Source of the DNA: Alphaproteobacteria bacterium
Lineage (GTDB): Bacteria; Pseudomonadota; Alphaproteobacteria; Micropepsales; Micropepsaceae
Length of the DNA: 15,058 bases
Direction: 5' to 3'
Assembly: GCA_947373775.1 (NCBI GenBank)
Contig: CANBZE010000014.1
Location: 1 to 15,058, forward strand
In this document: one piece after another, positions 6,804-13,711 of the stretch
Layout of the letters: the number at the start of each line of letters is the position of its first letter
How positions within the stretch are numbered: the stretch's first letter is position 1
The notes under the pieces: generated by a model
Database searches by the model: none
What the model saw: the letters and a program-made list of their open reading frames with translations, nothing else
What the model was told of the DNA's origin: nothing
Translations under genes and position numbers: made by a program

Positions 6804-7122
6804 GGGCTACTCCTTGCGATACGATATCGGATTTCCCGTTAACGCATGGGGCCGAAAAAAGCTCCGCCAGCGCCAGATGTCACAGTCGCGATGCATCAAC
6901 GCAACATAATGTTGGCGCGAGGAATTTTGTGACGTGAGCAGGAGCGTCGAGCGACGTGTACAAGAGTACACGAGCGATGGCGCGACGCCCTCACGGCGCA
7001 AAAGGACCGCGCCAAGACAATTCGTGATGTCTGTAACCCAATTGTCATTCGACATTCGCGCCCACGTCGCGCAAAACATCGAACAAGCGGGAGATATTGT
7101 TCAGAGCTTTTCGGAGAACAAC
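6804..7122. other. Divergent promoter region between sodB and a small gene
   Basis: This 319-base gap separates sodB (-) from the 69-residue gene (+). No promoter hexamers stand out on either strand. An open frame starting at 6934 runs into the small gene, and another ATG occurs at 7027, but neither has a good ribosome site, and the composition of the added residues is not protein-like. The notable element is a 7-bp dyad at 6955-6972. Confidence 0.5.
6955..6972. repeat. 7-bp inverted repeat, possible operator
   Basis: CGTGTAC and GTACACG face each other across a four-base AAGA spacer. It lies about 150 bases from both flanking start codons. It could be a dimer-binding operator or a short hairpin; no matching regulator is in the window. 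Confidence 0.45.
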
Positions 7123-7332
7123 ATGCCTGCATATGAAATCTGCTACCTCGATGAGACCGGCGCCCTCACCTACAAATTTTCCGCCACCTGCGATGATGAC
7201 CAGCGCGCCAAGATCCTGGCACATGCCATGAAGCTGCCCAGCGCCAAGAAACTGGAAGTGTGGGCCGGCGAGGCGCTGATCTACACCCGTCCCAGCACAG
7301 TGCTGGAACATCACATGCTGCGGGCGAGCTGA
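7123..7332 (+). CDS. Hypothetical 69-residue protein
   Basis: I do not recognise a family. The protein begins MPAYEICYLDETGALTYKFS and has a short alternating strand pattern, then a helix (DDDQRAKILAHAMKL) and a second strand pair (KKLEVWAGEALIYTR), suggesting a small soluble alpha/beta domain. It has no signal or membrane segment. ATG 7123 is chosen because GGAG lies six bases upstream; longer versions starting at 6934 or 7027 are less likely. Its stop lies three bases from the stop of the convergent aminotransferase gene, and the junction carries a short inverted repeat (AGCTGA 7327-7332 with TCAGCT 7341-7346) that may help separate the two transcripts. Confidence 0.7.
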   Translation: MPAYEICYLDETGALTYKFSATCDDDQRAKILAHAMKLPSAKKLEVWAGEALIYTRPSTVLEHHMLRAS

Positions 7333-7335
7333 AAG

Positions 7336-8724
7336 CTAGATCAGCTTCTCCGACCTCACCCAGTCCAGCGTCTTGTCCAGGGCGCGGGTCAGGCGGTCGA
7401 ACATCTCGTGGATCTCCGGTTCGCTGATCACCAGCGGCGGGCACAGCGCGATACGGTCGTGCAGCAGGGCGCGCACGATGATGCCCTCGTCCTGGCAGAT
7501 CTGGCTGCACTTGGCGCCCACGCCCCTGGCCGGCTCGAAATTGCGCTTGGTCTTCTTGTCCGGCGTCAGTTCGACGGCGCCGATCAGGCCCACGCCATTG
7601 GCCTCGCCCACCAGCGGGTGATCGCCCAGCGCCTTCAGCCGCCGTTCGAAGACGGGCGCCACTTTGCGGACATGGCCGAAGGTGTCGCGGCGCTCGTAGA
7701 TCTCCAGCGTCTTTAACGCCACCGCAGCGGCCACCGGATGGGCGCTGTAGGTAAAGGCGTGCCACAGCCCGCCGATGCGGGTGGCTTCGGCCTCGATGAT
7801 CTCCACCAGTTCCGGCGACAGCAGCACCGCCGAGATCGGCAGATAGGCCGATGACAGCGCCTTGGCGATGGACATGGAGTCGGGCTGGTAGTTGTAGGTC
7901 TGGCAGCCAAAGGCGTTGCCGGTGCGGCCAAAGCCGCAGATCACTTCATCGTCCACCAGGAAGATGCCGTACTTGTCCAGGATCGGCGTGATCGCTTCGA
8001 AGTAACCCTTTGGCGGCACCATCGCCCCGCCCGCGCCCATCACCGCTTCCACGAACATGGCGCAGATCGTGTCGGGACCTTCGCGCAGGATGGTGGCTTC
8101 GAGGTCGGCGGCCAGGCGGGCGGAATACTGCTCCTCGCTCTCGCCATCGCGCGCGCCGCGATAGTAATGGGGACATTCCACCCGCACCGTGAAATCGAAT
8201 GGCAGGTCGAAGCTTTTGTGGAATGCGTCCAGCCCCGTCAGGCTGGCGCTGGCAAGCGTGACGCCATGATAGGCCTTGTTGCGGGCGATGATCTTCTTGC
8301 GTCCGGTCTGGCCGCGCGCATTGGCGGCGTACCACATCAGCTTGATCTGGCTGTCATTGGCCTCCGACCCCGAATTGGCGAAGAACACTTTGCCCACCGG
8401 CATGGGCGCCATCTCTTTGAGCTTTTCCGACAGCGCAATGGCCGGCTCATGACTCTTGCCACCGAATATGTGGGCGAAGGAAAGCTTGCGCATCTGCTCG
8501 GCGGCGGTCTGGACCAGTTCTTCCTCGCCCCAGCCCAGCGCGGTGCACCACAACCCGCCCATCGCTTCCAGGTAATCCTTGCCGTCGGCGCCATACAGGA
8601 AGACGCCTTTGCCGCGATCGATCACCAGCGGCCCGGTCTGGCGCAGCACCGTGAGGTTGGTGAAGGGATGCAGCAGGCTCGCCATGTCGCGGGTCTGTGT
8701 ATTGGAAAGGACGGGATTGGACAT
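7336..8724 (-). CDS. Class III PLP-dependent aminotransferase (omega-transaminase type)
   Basis: This 462-residue cytoplasmic enzyme has the fold-type I class III pattern. The cofactor phosphate loop is SGSEAND (118-124), the aspartate that pairs with the pyridine nitrogen is Asp259 in DDEVICGFGRTG, and the Schiff-base lysine is Lys288 in SIAKALSSAYLPISA. Trp59 in GGLWC and Arg418 in GIIVRAL sit where pyruvate-dependent omega-transaminases have their substrate-binding aromatic residue and mobile arginine. The likely reaction is amino-group transfer from an amine or omega-amino acid (for example beta-alanine or putrescine type) to pyruvate; the real donor cannot be read from the sequence. ATG 8724 has GAGAG six bases upstream. 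There is no catabolic partner gene beside it. It is divergent from the DUF1499 gene, with a 78-base gap. Confidence 0.93.
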   Translation of the reverse strand: MSNPVLSNTQTRDMASLLHPFTNLTVLRQTGPLVIDRGKGVFLYGADGKDYLEAMGGLWCTALGWGEEELVQTAAEQMRKLSFAHIFGGKSHEPAIALSEKLKEMAPMPVGKVFFANSGSEANDSQIKLMWYAANARGQTGRKKIIARNKAYHGVTLASASLTGLDAFHKSFDLPFDFTVRVECPHYYRGARDGESEEQYSARLAADLEATILREGPDTICAMFVEAVMGAGGAMVPPKGYFEAITPILDKYGIFLVDDEVICGFGRTGNAFGCQTYNYQPDSMSIAKALSSAYLPISAVLLSPELVEIIEAEATRIGGLWHAFTYSAHPVAAAVALKTLEIYERRDTFGHVRKVAPVFERRLKALGDHPLVGEANGVGLIGAVELTPDKKTKRNFEPARGVGAKCSQICQDEGIIVRALLHDRIALCPPLVISEPEIHEMFDRLTRALDKTLDWVRSEKLI

Positions 8725-8802
8725 CGGACGCTCTCACTATCGCGGCGCGGGGAATCTACCTTATGATGGGCGCAATTGAACGCCCATTCCCGGATTTCTG
8801 AC

Positions 8803-9564
8803 ATGCGTTTGCAACTGATGGCCGCACGCGGCGCGCTGACCAGCCTGGTCCTGGCCGTTCTGGCGGGCATTGGCGCGGTGGCGTGTGTGCGGCTGGGGAT
8901 TTTCACCGACACCGGCGGCCGCACCGTCATGATCCTGGCCACCGGGCTTGGCCTTTTGGCACTGGGGCTGGCGCTGGTGTGGCTGAAACAGGCGCTGACC
9001 CGCAACGCCGGAGACGGCAAGCGCCTGGGGCTGATCGCGCTCGCCGGGTCGCTGATCTTCCTCTACCACCCGCTGAGTTACGTCTATTACGGCTTTACGG
9101 CGCTGCCCATCCACGATGCCACCACCGATCCGGAAGACCCGCCCCAGTTCGTGGCGCTGGCAAAAATCCAGCCCGCCAATGATCGGGTGTTCGATGCCCA
9201 GCGCAAGATCACTTACAAGGGCGAGCAGGTCACCATCGCCTACGCCCTGCATGAGAAATATCCAACCCTGACCAAGCCGCATGCCGGCTTGCTGGTGTCG
9301 CCGCAGAAAGCCTATTGGCGCGCTCATGCCGCGGTGGAGAAGCTGGGCTGGACCATTGTCGATGCCAGCGAGAAGGATCTGCGCATCGAGGCTACCGACA
9401 AGAGCCTGTGGTTCGGGCGCATCAGCGACATCGTCATTCGCGTGCGCCAGGCCGGCACCATCGGCAGCCGCATCGACCTGCGTTCGGAAAGCCGCGACGG
9501 CACTCTCGACCATGGCCGCAACGCCGCGCGGCTGAAGGCCTTCTTCACCCGGTTCCACTTCTGA
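8803..9564 (+). CDS. DUF1499-family membrane protein
   Basis: The protein has 253 residues from ATG 8803. Three membrane helices lie at about 11-33, 41-62 and 75-97, followed by a soluble DUF1499 domain (about 100-250). The domain signature is clear: DPEDPPQFV near its start, AVEKLGWTIVDASEKD with RIEATDKSLWFGRISDIVIRV in the middle, and the end motif RIDLRSESRDG with DHGRNAARLKAFF. DUF1499 is common in alphaproteobacteria and its biochemical role is unknown; an envelope location is inferred from the helices. An in-frame TTG at 8776 would add nine residues, but ATG 8803 starts right before the first helix. Neither has a strong ribosome site. The last 20 bases overlap the 3' end of the convergent MBL-fold gene. 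Confidence 0.88.
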   Translation: MRLQLMAARGALTSLVLAVLAGIGAVACVRLGIFTDTGGRTVMILATGLGLLALGLALVWLKQALTRNAGDGKRLGLIALAGSLIFLYHPLSYVYYGFTALPIHDATTDPEDPPQFVALAKIQPANDRVFDAQRKITYKGEQVTIAYALHEKYPTLTKPHAGLLVSPQKAYWRAHAAVEKLGWTIVDASEKDLRIEATDKSLWFGRISDIVIRVRQAGTIGSRIDLRSESRDGTLDHGRNAARLKAFFTRFHF

Positions 9565-10426
9565 TCCAGCGTCCGCCCGCTTCGATCACCAGGCCGCGCT
9601 TCTTCAGATAGTCCAGATGCGCGCGGGTTTGCAGTGCCGCCGCGCCGCGCAGGGCGGTGTCGATGCCGGGATAAAGTTTTTCCACGATTGCCGAAATCGC
9701 AGCGCCGCCTTTCAGTGCTTCCAGGATTTGCACCTCACGCAATCGGCGATGGGCGATGAGTTGCTCCAGCCAAAGGCGCGGCTGCGGAATCGGCGAACCG
9801 TGGGTGGGATAGAAAATCGCATCATCCCGCATGCTGAGCTTTTCCAGGCTGGCGAGATATTGGCCCATGTCGCCATCGGGCGGCGCGATCACGCTGGTGG
9901 ACCAGCCCATCACATGATCGCCGCTGAACAGTGCCTTTTCCTGTGCCAGCGCAAAGCACACATGGTTCGCGGTATGTCCCGGCGTGGCCACGCATGTTAT
10001 GTCGAACCCACCGCCGGCGATGGGTCCGCCGTCCGTCACGATCACGTCCGGCACAAAGTCGTGGTCATGCGCCTCGTCGGCGGCGCCTTCGCCGGCACCG
10101 GCCGGCGCGGCGGGCGCCAGTGCATAGGTTTTTGCTCCGGACCATTGCTGCAATGGCGCGGCCCCGGGCGAGTGGTCGCGGTGGGTGTGGGTGATCAGGA
10201 TATGGCTGAGCCTGCGCCCCGCCAATACGCGCTGCAGGGCCTGGACATGCGACGGGATCAGCGGCCCCGGATCCACCACCGCCGCATCGGCGCCCGCGCC
10301 AATCAGGTACGTGCCGGTGCCCTTGAAGGTGAACGGCCCCGGATTGGGGGCCAGAATCCGCGACACCAGGGGCGACAGCCGCACCTCCAGGCCGGTGGGC
10401 GCGTCCAGTGAGCGATCGAAATTCAC
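9545..10426 (-). CDS. MBL-fold metallo-hydrolase (LACTB2-like)
   Basis: This 293-residue protein has the metallo-beta-lactamase fold and no signal peptide. The metal-binding motif THTHRDH gives His80, His82, Asp84 and His85. His151 (ATPGHTANH), Asp170 (FSGDHVMG) and His209 (YPTHGSP) complete the two-zinc site. The C-terminal 70 residues form a helical, winged-helix-like tail (RRLREVQILEALKGG and later TRAHLDYLKKRGLV), as in the LACTB2/RNase Z-related hydrolases, so a thioester, phosphodiester or RNA substrate is possible; none is indicated by context. A low-complexity insert rich in Ala/Gly (about 104-118) lies between the first two motifs. The start is a GTG at 10426 with no good ribosome site, and no ATG occurs nearby. 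The 3' end overlaps the DUF1499 gene by 20 bases, tail to tail. Confidence 0.9.
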   Translation of the reverse strand: MNFDRSLDAPTGLEVRLSPLVSRILAPNPGPFTFKGTGTYLIGAGADAAVVDPGPLIPSHVQALQRVLAGRRLSHILITHTHRDHSPGAAPLQQWSGAKTYALAPAAPAGAGEGAADEAHDHDFVPDVIVTDGGPIAGGGFDITCVATPGHTANHVCFALAQEKALFSGDHVMGWSTSVIAPPDGDMGQYLASLEKLSMRDDAIFYPTHGSPIPQPRLWLEQLIAHRRLREVQILEALKGGAAISAIVEKLYPGIDTALRGAAALQTRAHLDYLKKRGLVIEAGGRWIRSGTG

Positions 10427-10541
10427 GCTTTGTTAACCCGGAAAATCCCCGGCAAAGGTACGCCTTTTCCATTCGCGGTAAAGCAGTCCTTAATCGGGAA
10501 CCGGCCATGCTCCGGCATTATTTCGGAACGGAGCATTTTCA

Positions 10542-11684
10542 GTGGCCAATGATCGTTCGGTCCGGTTTCTCAGCGCGCTTGGCGGTGCCTCCACCAGCCG
10601 GGTGCTGAATCTTTTCCGCATTGCAGCCGATAATGCAGAAAATCCCGAGCATCAGGAAAAGCCGCTGTTCGTCTCGCCCATCATCAACAAGGCCTTCCTG
10701 CTCAAGCATCGCACCCGCGCCGATGAAACCTATCTGTTCTCCAGCCCCCGCTCAGTGGCGACCAAGATCATCATTCCCTTCGACTCGACGGATTTGCGCG
10801 CCGGCGGCCGCTCGCTGTTCGTCGACCAGCGCGGCTATACCGAGGCGCTGCGCGAGGCGGGCAACTACCGCGACGACGCGCTGGAGCGCGACATGTCGGT
10901 GCTGCGCATGCTGAACGCAGTGCCCAGCCTGGACCCGTTCCTGCTGCGCGAACATCTGCGCATGAACAAGATCGAAGTTTCGCCGAGCTATTTCGCCATC
11001 TCCGAAGGCGACCAGGAGCGGATGCACACTTTCGTCAGCCAGGAAATGTCCAAGCTGATCGCGCTGGCGGGCGGCGACAGCAGCTCGTCGGGGCGCCTTG
11101 TGTCGGCCATGTTGTCCAACGAGATCGACGAAAAGCTGGAGCCGCTGCGCCTGACATTAGGCCTGACCGGCAACGACTTCCGCGAAGGCGTGTTCAGCTG
11201 GCGCGGCTTTCTTTATTACAAATGGTCGATGGGCAAGTTCTGGCCCGACGTGATGGGCGTGCTGCGCGAGATCAACACCATTCAGCCCTTTGGCGGCACG
11301 ACGCCGGAACAGAAGGTCTATCTGACGGCTGCGCGCCGCAACATTATCTCGATGGTGCGCGACAACGGTACGCACGTGAACAAGGCACTAAGCATCTATG
11401 ACGCCTCGTTCGCCGACCTGGTGGAGAAACAGACACCCAAGACCTTCCGCGACTTCCTGCTGAGCGCGCCCTACATGTTCCTGGAGCTGGGCGAGAAGCT
11501 GGGCGCTATCTCCCATATCGTCAGCTTCTGGCGCTACCGCTTCCCGCCGGGCGGCCCCACCTATATCGACGCCGACGAACTGGCCGCGATCTTCCAGGAC
11601 TTCTCCTGCGGCTTCGGCGAAAAGCTGCAGAGCGAAAGCTCGATCATCAAGAAGCCTGTGGTGATTGACACGACCGCGGCCTAG
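10542..11684 (+). CDS. Hypothetical 380-residue cytoplasmic protein
   Basis: I do not recognise this family. The start is GTG 10542, with GGAG eight bases upstream. There is no signal peptide or membrane helix. Visible features: a Ser/Ala-rich N-terminus, a beta-rich segment PLFVSPIINKAFLLKHR (41-57) then TKIIIPFDSTDLRAGGRSLFV (74-94), and a long helical middle. It has a Gly/Ser run (GGDSSSSGR, 177-185) that looks like a hinge and many aromatic residues in the C-terminal half (WRGFLYYKWSMGKFW, 220-234; YMFLELGEKLG; SFWRYRFPPGG). The composition and codon use match real neighbours, so the gene looks genuine and constrained. It is divergent from the MBL-fold gene with 115 bases between them, and a short hairpin follows its stop. 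Confidence 0.85.
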   Translation: MANDRSVRFLSALGGASTSRVLNLFRIAADNAENPEHQEKPLFVSPIINKAFLLKHRTRADETYLFSSPRSVATKIIIPFDSTDLRAGGRSLFVDQRGYTEALREAGNYRDDALERDMSVLRMLNAVPSLDPFLLREHLRMNKIEVSPSYFAISEGDQERMHTFVSQEMSKLIALAGGDSSSSGRLVSAMLSNEIDEKLEPLRLTLGLTGNDFREGVFSWRGFLYYKWSMGKFWPDVMGVLREINTIQPFGGTTPEQKVYLTAARRNIISMVRDNGTHVNKALSIYDASFADLVEKQTPKTFRDFLLSAPYMFLELGEKLGAISHIVSFWRYRFPPGGPTYIDADELAAIFQDFSCGFGEKLQSESSIIKKPVVIDTTAA

Positions 11685-11690
11685 GTCTTG

Positions 11691-11709
11691 CCTCCTCCCC
11701 TGCGGAGGA
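11691..11709 (+). repeat. Short hairpin sharing 14 bases with the dispersed repeat (possible remnant)
   Basis: CCTCCTCCCCTGCG (11691-11704) is identical to 4042-4055, the border of repeat copy 1. Here it is followed directly by GAGGA, so TCCTCC (11693-11698) can pair with GGAGGA (11704-11709) around a five-base loop. It begins seven bases after the stop of the preceding gene and may be a collapsed copy of the repeat acting as a weak terminator. The 3' arm is also the likely ribosome site of the mini-ORF at 11714. Confidence 0.4.
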
Positions 11710-11713
11710 AAAT

Positions 11714-11865
11714 TTGCGCACATTCGAAATCATCGCCAGCCTGCTGTTGGCCGTGATCCCGTCCTGAAAGTGATCGGGATGGTGGTCAAGTTCGCCCTGA
11801 TCGCCGCCGTGCTGGGTTTTGTCGCGGGTCTGCTCCTGGCCCGCAGCTTTCGGCGTCCCAACTAG
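11714..11865 (+). pseudogene. Candidate mini membrane protein split by a frameshift
   Basis: A TTG at 11714, five bases after GGAGGA, opens a 17-residue hydrophobic frame (RTFEIIASLLLAVIPS) that stops at 11765. Two bases later a GTG at 11770 opens a second frame: VIGMVVKFALIAAVLGF, then VAGLLLARSFRRPN, ending at 11865. Joined by a -1 shift near CCGTCCTG, the two would make one protein of about 49-50 residues with two membrane helices and a basic C-terminus. Either a single base was lost (a pseudogene or a sequencing error), or the two frames are translationally coupled mini-proteins. No family is recognised. The next gene's promoter begins right after the second stop. Confidence 0.35.
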
Positions 11866-11890
11866 GGAACTTTTGGGGTAAGGTGGCGTT
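11866..11890 (+). promoter_or_regulatory. EcfG-type general stress promoter
   Basis: GGAAC (11866-11870) and CGTT (11887-11890) are separated by exactly 16 bases, matching the alphaproteobacterial EcfG consensus GGAAC-N16-17-CGTT. It lies 36 bases before the ATG of the SYLF gene, leaving a leader of roughly 25-30 bases. I scanned the other gene starts in the window for the same pair and found no second match. Confidence 0.7.
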
Positions 11891-11926
11891 ACCACCGCAT
11901 TCGCCCCCAAAAGGAACTATTCGCAA

Positions 11927-12553
11927 ATGCTCAAGTCATTGACCCGGCTGGCTTCCATCGCCGCCCTGACAACCCTTTCCTTCGCCCTTCCCGCCCAGGC
12001 CTCCGAAAAAGGCGAGGTCCTGCGCAACGCCAATGAGGTCGTGAACGACCTGCGCCATGACCCGGCCTTCGGCACTGCCCGCAACATGCTGCAGGGTGCC
12101 GAGGCGATCTACATCGTGCCCAAGCTGGTCAAGGCCGGCTTCATCTTCGGCGCCGAAGGCGGCGAGGGTGTTTTGTTGCACCGCACCGGCCGCGGCTGGA
12201 GCACCCCGCGTTTCTACGACATGGGTTCGGCCAGCTTCGGTCTGCAGATCGGCCTGGAACAGGCCAAGCTGGTGTTCATCATCAATTCCAAGCGCGCCCT
12301 GCGCGGCATTGAAAAAGGCGAGCTGAAACTGGGCGCGGGCGCGGGCATCACCGTCGTCACCCTGTCCAGCGCCGCCGAAGGCGCCACCACCACCCATGGC
12401 GGCGACATGGTGGTCTGGGCCTCGGGCACCGGCGCCTATGGCGGCCTGACCTTCAACGGCACCATCATCAAGCAGGACAAGGACATGAACGCGGTCCCGG
12501 CCACCGGCCCGGAAGCCCAGGCCCTGCGCAGAAACCTCGCTTCCATCTGGTAA
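11927..12553 (+). CDS. Secreted SYLF-domain (YSC84/DUF500-related) protein
   Basis: The protein has 208 residues. An N-terminal Sec signal peptide (LKSLTRLASIAALTTLSFALP) ends at AQA, with predicted cleavage after Ala25. The rest is one SYLF domain: IVPKLVKAGFIFGAEGGEGVLL (63-84), GWSTPRFYDMGSASFGLQIG (90-109) and LVFIINSKRALRGI, then LKLGAGAGITVV and a Gly-rich end AYGGLTFNGTIIKQD. From family knowledge, SYLF domains bind phosphoinositides in eukaryotes; bacterial secreted versions are of unclear function and have been linked to lipid binding. Location is periplasm or outer-membrane associated. A GGAAC/CGTT EcfG promoter lies directly upstream, which points to general stress control. AAGGA lies about 11 bases before the ATG, rather far. 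A strong hairpin follows. Confidence 0.9.
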   Translation: MLKSLTRLASIAALTTLSFALPAQASEKGEVLRNANEVVNDLRHDPAFGTARNMLQGAEAIYIVPKLVKAGFIFGAEGGEGVLLHRTGRGWSTPRFYDMGSASFGLQIGLEQAKLVFIINSKRALRGIEKGELKLGAGAGITVVTLSSAAEGATTTHGGDMVVWASGTGAYGGLTFNGTIIKQDKDMNAVPATGPEAQALRRNLASIW

Positions 12554-12575
12554 AGCCTCCCAATCGGAGTAAGCT

Positions 12576-12608
12576 TTGGGGCGCATGGGGATACCCCCTG
12601 CGCCCCAA
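12576..12608 (+). terminator. Strong hairpin after the SYLF gene
   Basis: TTGGGGCGCA (12576-12585) and TGCGCCCCAA (12599-12608) are perfect inverse complements; inside, GGGG and CCCC pair again around an ATA loop with one mismatch between the two stems. It is followed by TTCTTTG, a short T-rich run. It probably terminates or attenuates the SYLF transcript 22 bases after its stop, and it also sits in the leader of the next gene, 27 bases before its ATG. Confidence 0.65.
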
Positions 12609-12634
12609 TTCTTTGAGACCCAAAAGGAACCCCC

Positions 12635-13015
12635 ATGAAGAAACTGATCATGCTGGCCGGCGCTGCCGCCCTGCTCGCCACCCCCGCCTTCGCCGACCTG
12701 GCCGGCGAACTGTCCACCGCCCAGACCCATGCCGGCATGGCCTCCAGCCAGGCCGACATCGCCATGGCGCAGAAGCATCTGCAGCACGCCGTGAACTGCC
12801 TGGTCGGCCCGATGGGCGCCGGCTTCGACGCCGCCGCCGGCAATCCCTGCGGCAAGGCTGGCGCGGGCGCCATCGTTGACAGCACCGACGCCGCCCAGAA
12901 GGCCAAGCTGACCACCATCGCTGCTTCCGCCAAGACCGGCGTCGGCTCGACCGACCTGGCCACCGTGCAGAAGGCCGCCAAGGACACCGCTGACGCCGTG
13001 GGTGCCGCCAAGTAA
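12635..13015 (+). CDS. Secreted helical protein with conserved HLxHxxNCLVGP core, function unknown
   Basis: The protein has 126 residues. A clean Sec signal peptide (KKLIMLAGAAALLATPAFA) is predicted to be cleaved after Ala20. The mature part is mainly helical and Ala-rich. Its core KHLQHAVNCLVGPMGAGFD (47-65) with NPC (70-72) contains Cys55 and Cys72, a likely disulfide, and His48 and His51. I recall similar small periplasmic proteins in acid-soil and rhizosphere bacteria sharing H-L-x-H-x-x-N-C-L-V-G-P and N-P-C, but know of no assigned function. The His/Cys cluster could bind a metal or haem, which is an inference only. AAGGA lies six bases before the ATG, within CCAAAAGGAAC, the same 11 bases that precede the SYLF start. 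A bidirectional terminator follows. Confidence 0.8.
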   Translation: MKKLIMLAGAAALLATPAFADLAGELSTAQTHAGMASSQADIAMAQKHLQHAVNCLVGPMGAGFDAAAGNPCGKAGAGAIVDSTDAAQKAKLTTIAASAKTGVGSTDLATVQKAAKDTADAVGAAK

Positions 13016-13033
13016 TTCGGTTTACAGAAATGA

Positions 13034-13064
13034 AAAAGGGCCGCTCCGATGGGGCGGCCCTTTT
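13034..13064. terminator. Bidirectional intrinsic terminator
   Basis: AAAAGGGCCGC (13034-13044) pairs perfectly with GCGGCCCTTTT (13054-13064) around a nine-base loop. A T-rich run (TTTTGTTTT) follows on the + strand and an A-run supplies T's on the - strand. It sits between the stop at 13015 (+) and the stop at 13068 (-), so it can end both convergent transcripts. Confidence 0.88.
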
Positions 13065-13067
13065 GTT

Positions 13068-13613
13068 TTAGTGCTGCGGTTTCTCGGCTCTGTTGCCGAT
13101 CCAGTCCATGGCCGCAAACAGCAAGCCTGACACCACGAAGGTCAGGTGCAGCATCAGCATCCAGCGCAGCTTGGGCTCGTCCAGATGCGCGCCCTCCTCG
13201 GTCAGGCTCATGAACGCGCGCAGCAGCGAGATGGCGGAGATCGCCACGATCGAGCCGATCAGCTTCATCTTGAGCCCTGAGAAATCCAGCGTGCCCATCC
13301 AGCTGGGACGATCCTCGGCATTCTCGGTGTTGATCTTGGAGACGAAATTCTCGTAGCCGGAGAAGATCACGATCACCACCAGGTTGCCGGCCAGCGACAG
13401 GTCGATCATCCCCAGCACCGCCAGGATCACCTTTTCAGGATCTACCGCCGACAGGTTCATCGCCTCGGGGAAGGCATGGATCAGTTCGGCCACGAAGGCG
13501 GCCAGCAGCATCACCAGCGACGCCACCATGCCCAGGTAAAAGGGCGCCAGCAGCCAGCGCGACTTGAACAGGGTCTGTTCCAGGACGGCCTCTAACTTGT
13601 TGCGTTGATGCAT
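13068..13613 (-). CDS. UPF0114/YqhA-family membrane protein
   Basis: The protein has 181 residues from ATG 13613. It is a four-helix inner-membrane protein of the YqhA/TIGR00645 family: [20 protein letters not shown] at the start, [20 protein letters not shown] and [11 protein letters not shown] in the middle, and the helix [18 protein letters not shown] after the soluble segment [18 protein letters not shown]. The [11 protein letters not shown] and IDLSLAGNL segments are family hallmarks. The biochemical role is unknown. ATG 13613 is chosen because AAAGGGG lies seven bases upstream and the protein then begins as family members do; the frame stays open to 13691, but those residues have no ribosome site. 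It shares the terminator at 13034-13064 with the gene at 12635 and is divergent from uvrB. Confidence 0.92.
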   Translation of the reverse strand: MHQRNKLEAVLEQTLFKSRWLLAPFYLGMVASLVMLLAAFVAELIHAFPEAMNLSAVDPEKVILAVLGMIDLSLAGNLVVIVIFSGYENFVSKINTENAEDRPSWMGTLDFSGLKMKLIGSIVAISAISLLRAFMSLTEEGAHLDEPKLRWMLMLHLTFVVSGLLFAAMDWIGNRAEKPQH

Positions 13614-13676
13614 GTTTCGTCCCCTTTGAATGTGAGTTTCATAGTCAGAAATCAGGCCGAAAACGAGGCGAAAACC

Positions 13677-13705
13677 CTGCAAAAGCCCCACGGCGCTCCT
13701 ATATT
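13677..13705 (+). promoter_or_regulatory. Putative uvrB promoter giving a leaderless mRNA
   Basis: TATATT at 13700-13705 is a good -10 hexamer; CTGCAA at 13677-13682, 17 bases upstream, is a poor but correctly spaced -35. Transcription would start near 13711-13713, which coincides with the uvrB ATG at 13712. No alphaproteobacterial LexA box (GTTC-N7-GTTC) is present in the 98-base gap. Confidence 0.4.
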
Positions 13706-13711
13706 ACCGCC

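Noticed and set aside
13614..13691. N-terminal extension of the YqhA-family protein
   Set aside because: The internal ATG at 13613 has a good AAAGGGG site and matches the usual family start.
13614..13711. LexA (SOS) box before uvrB
   Set aside because: No GTTC-N7-GTTC or close variant was found in the gap.
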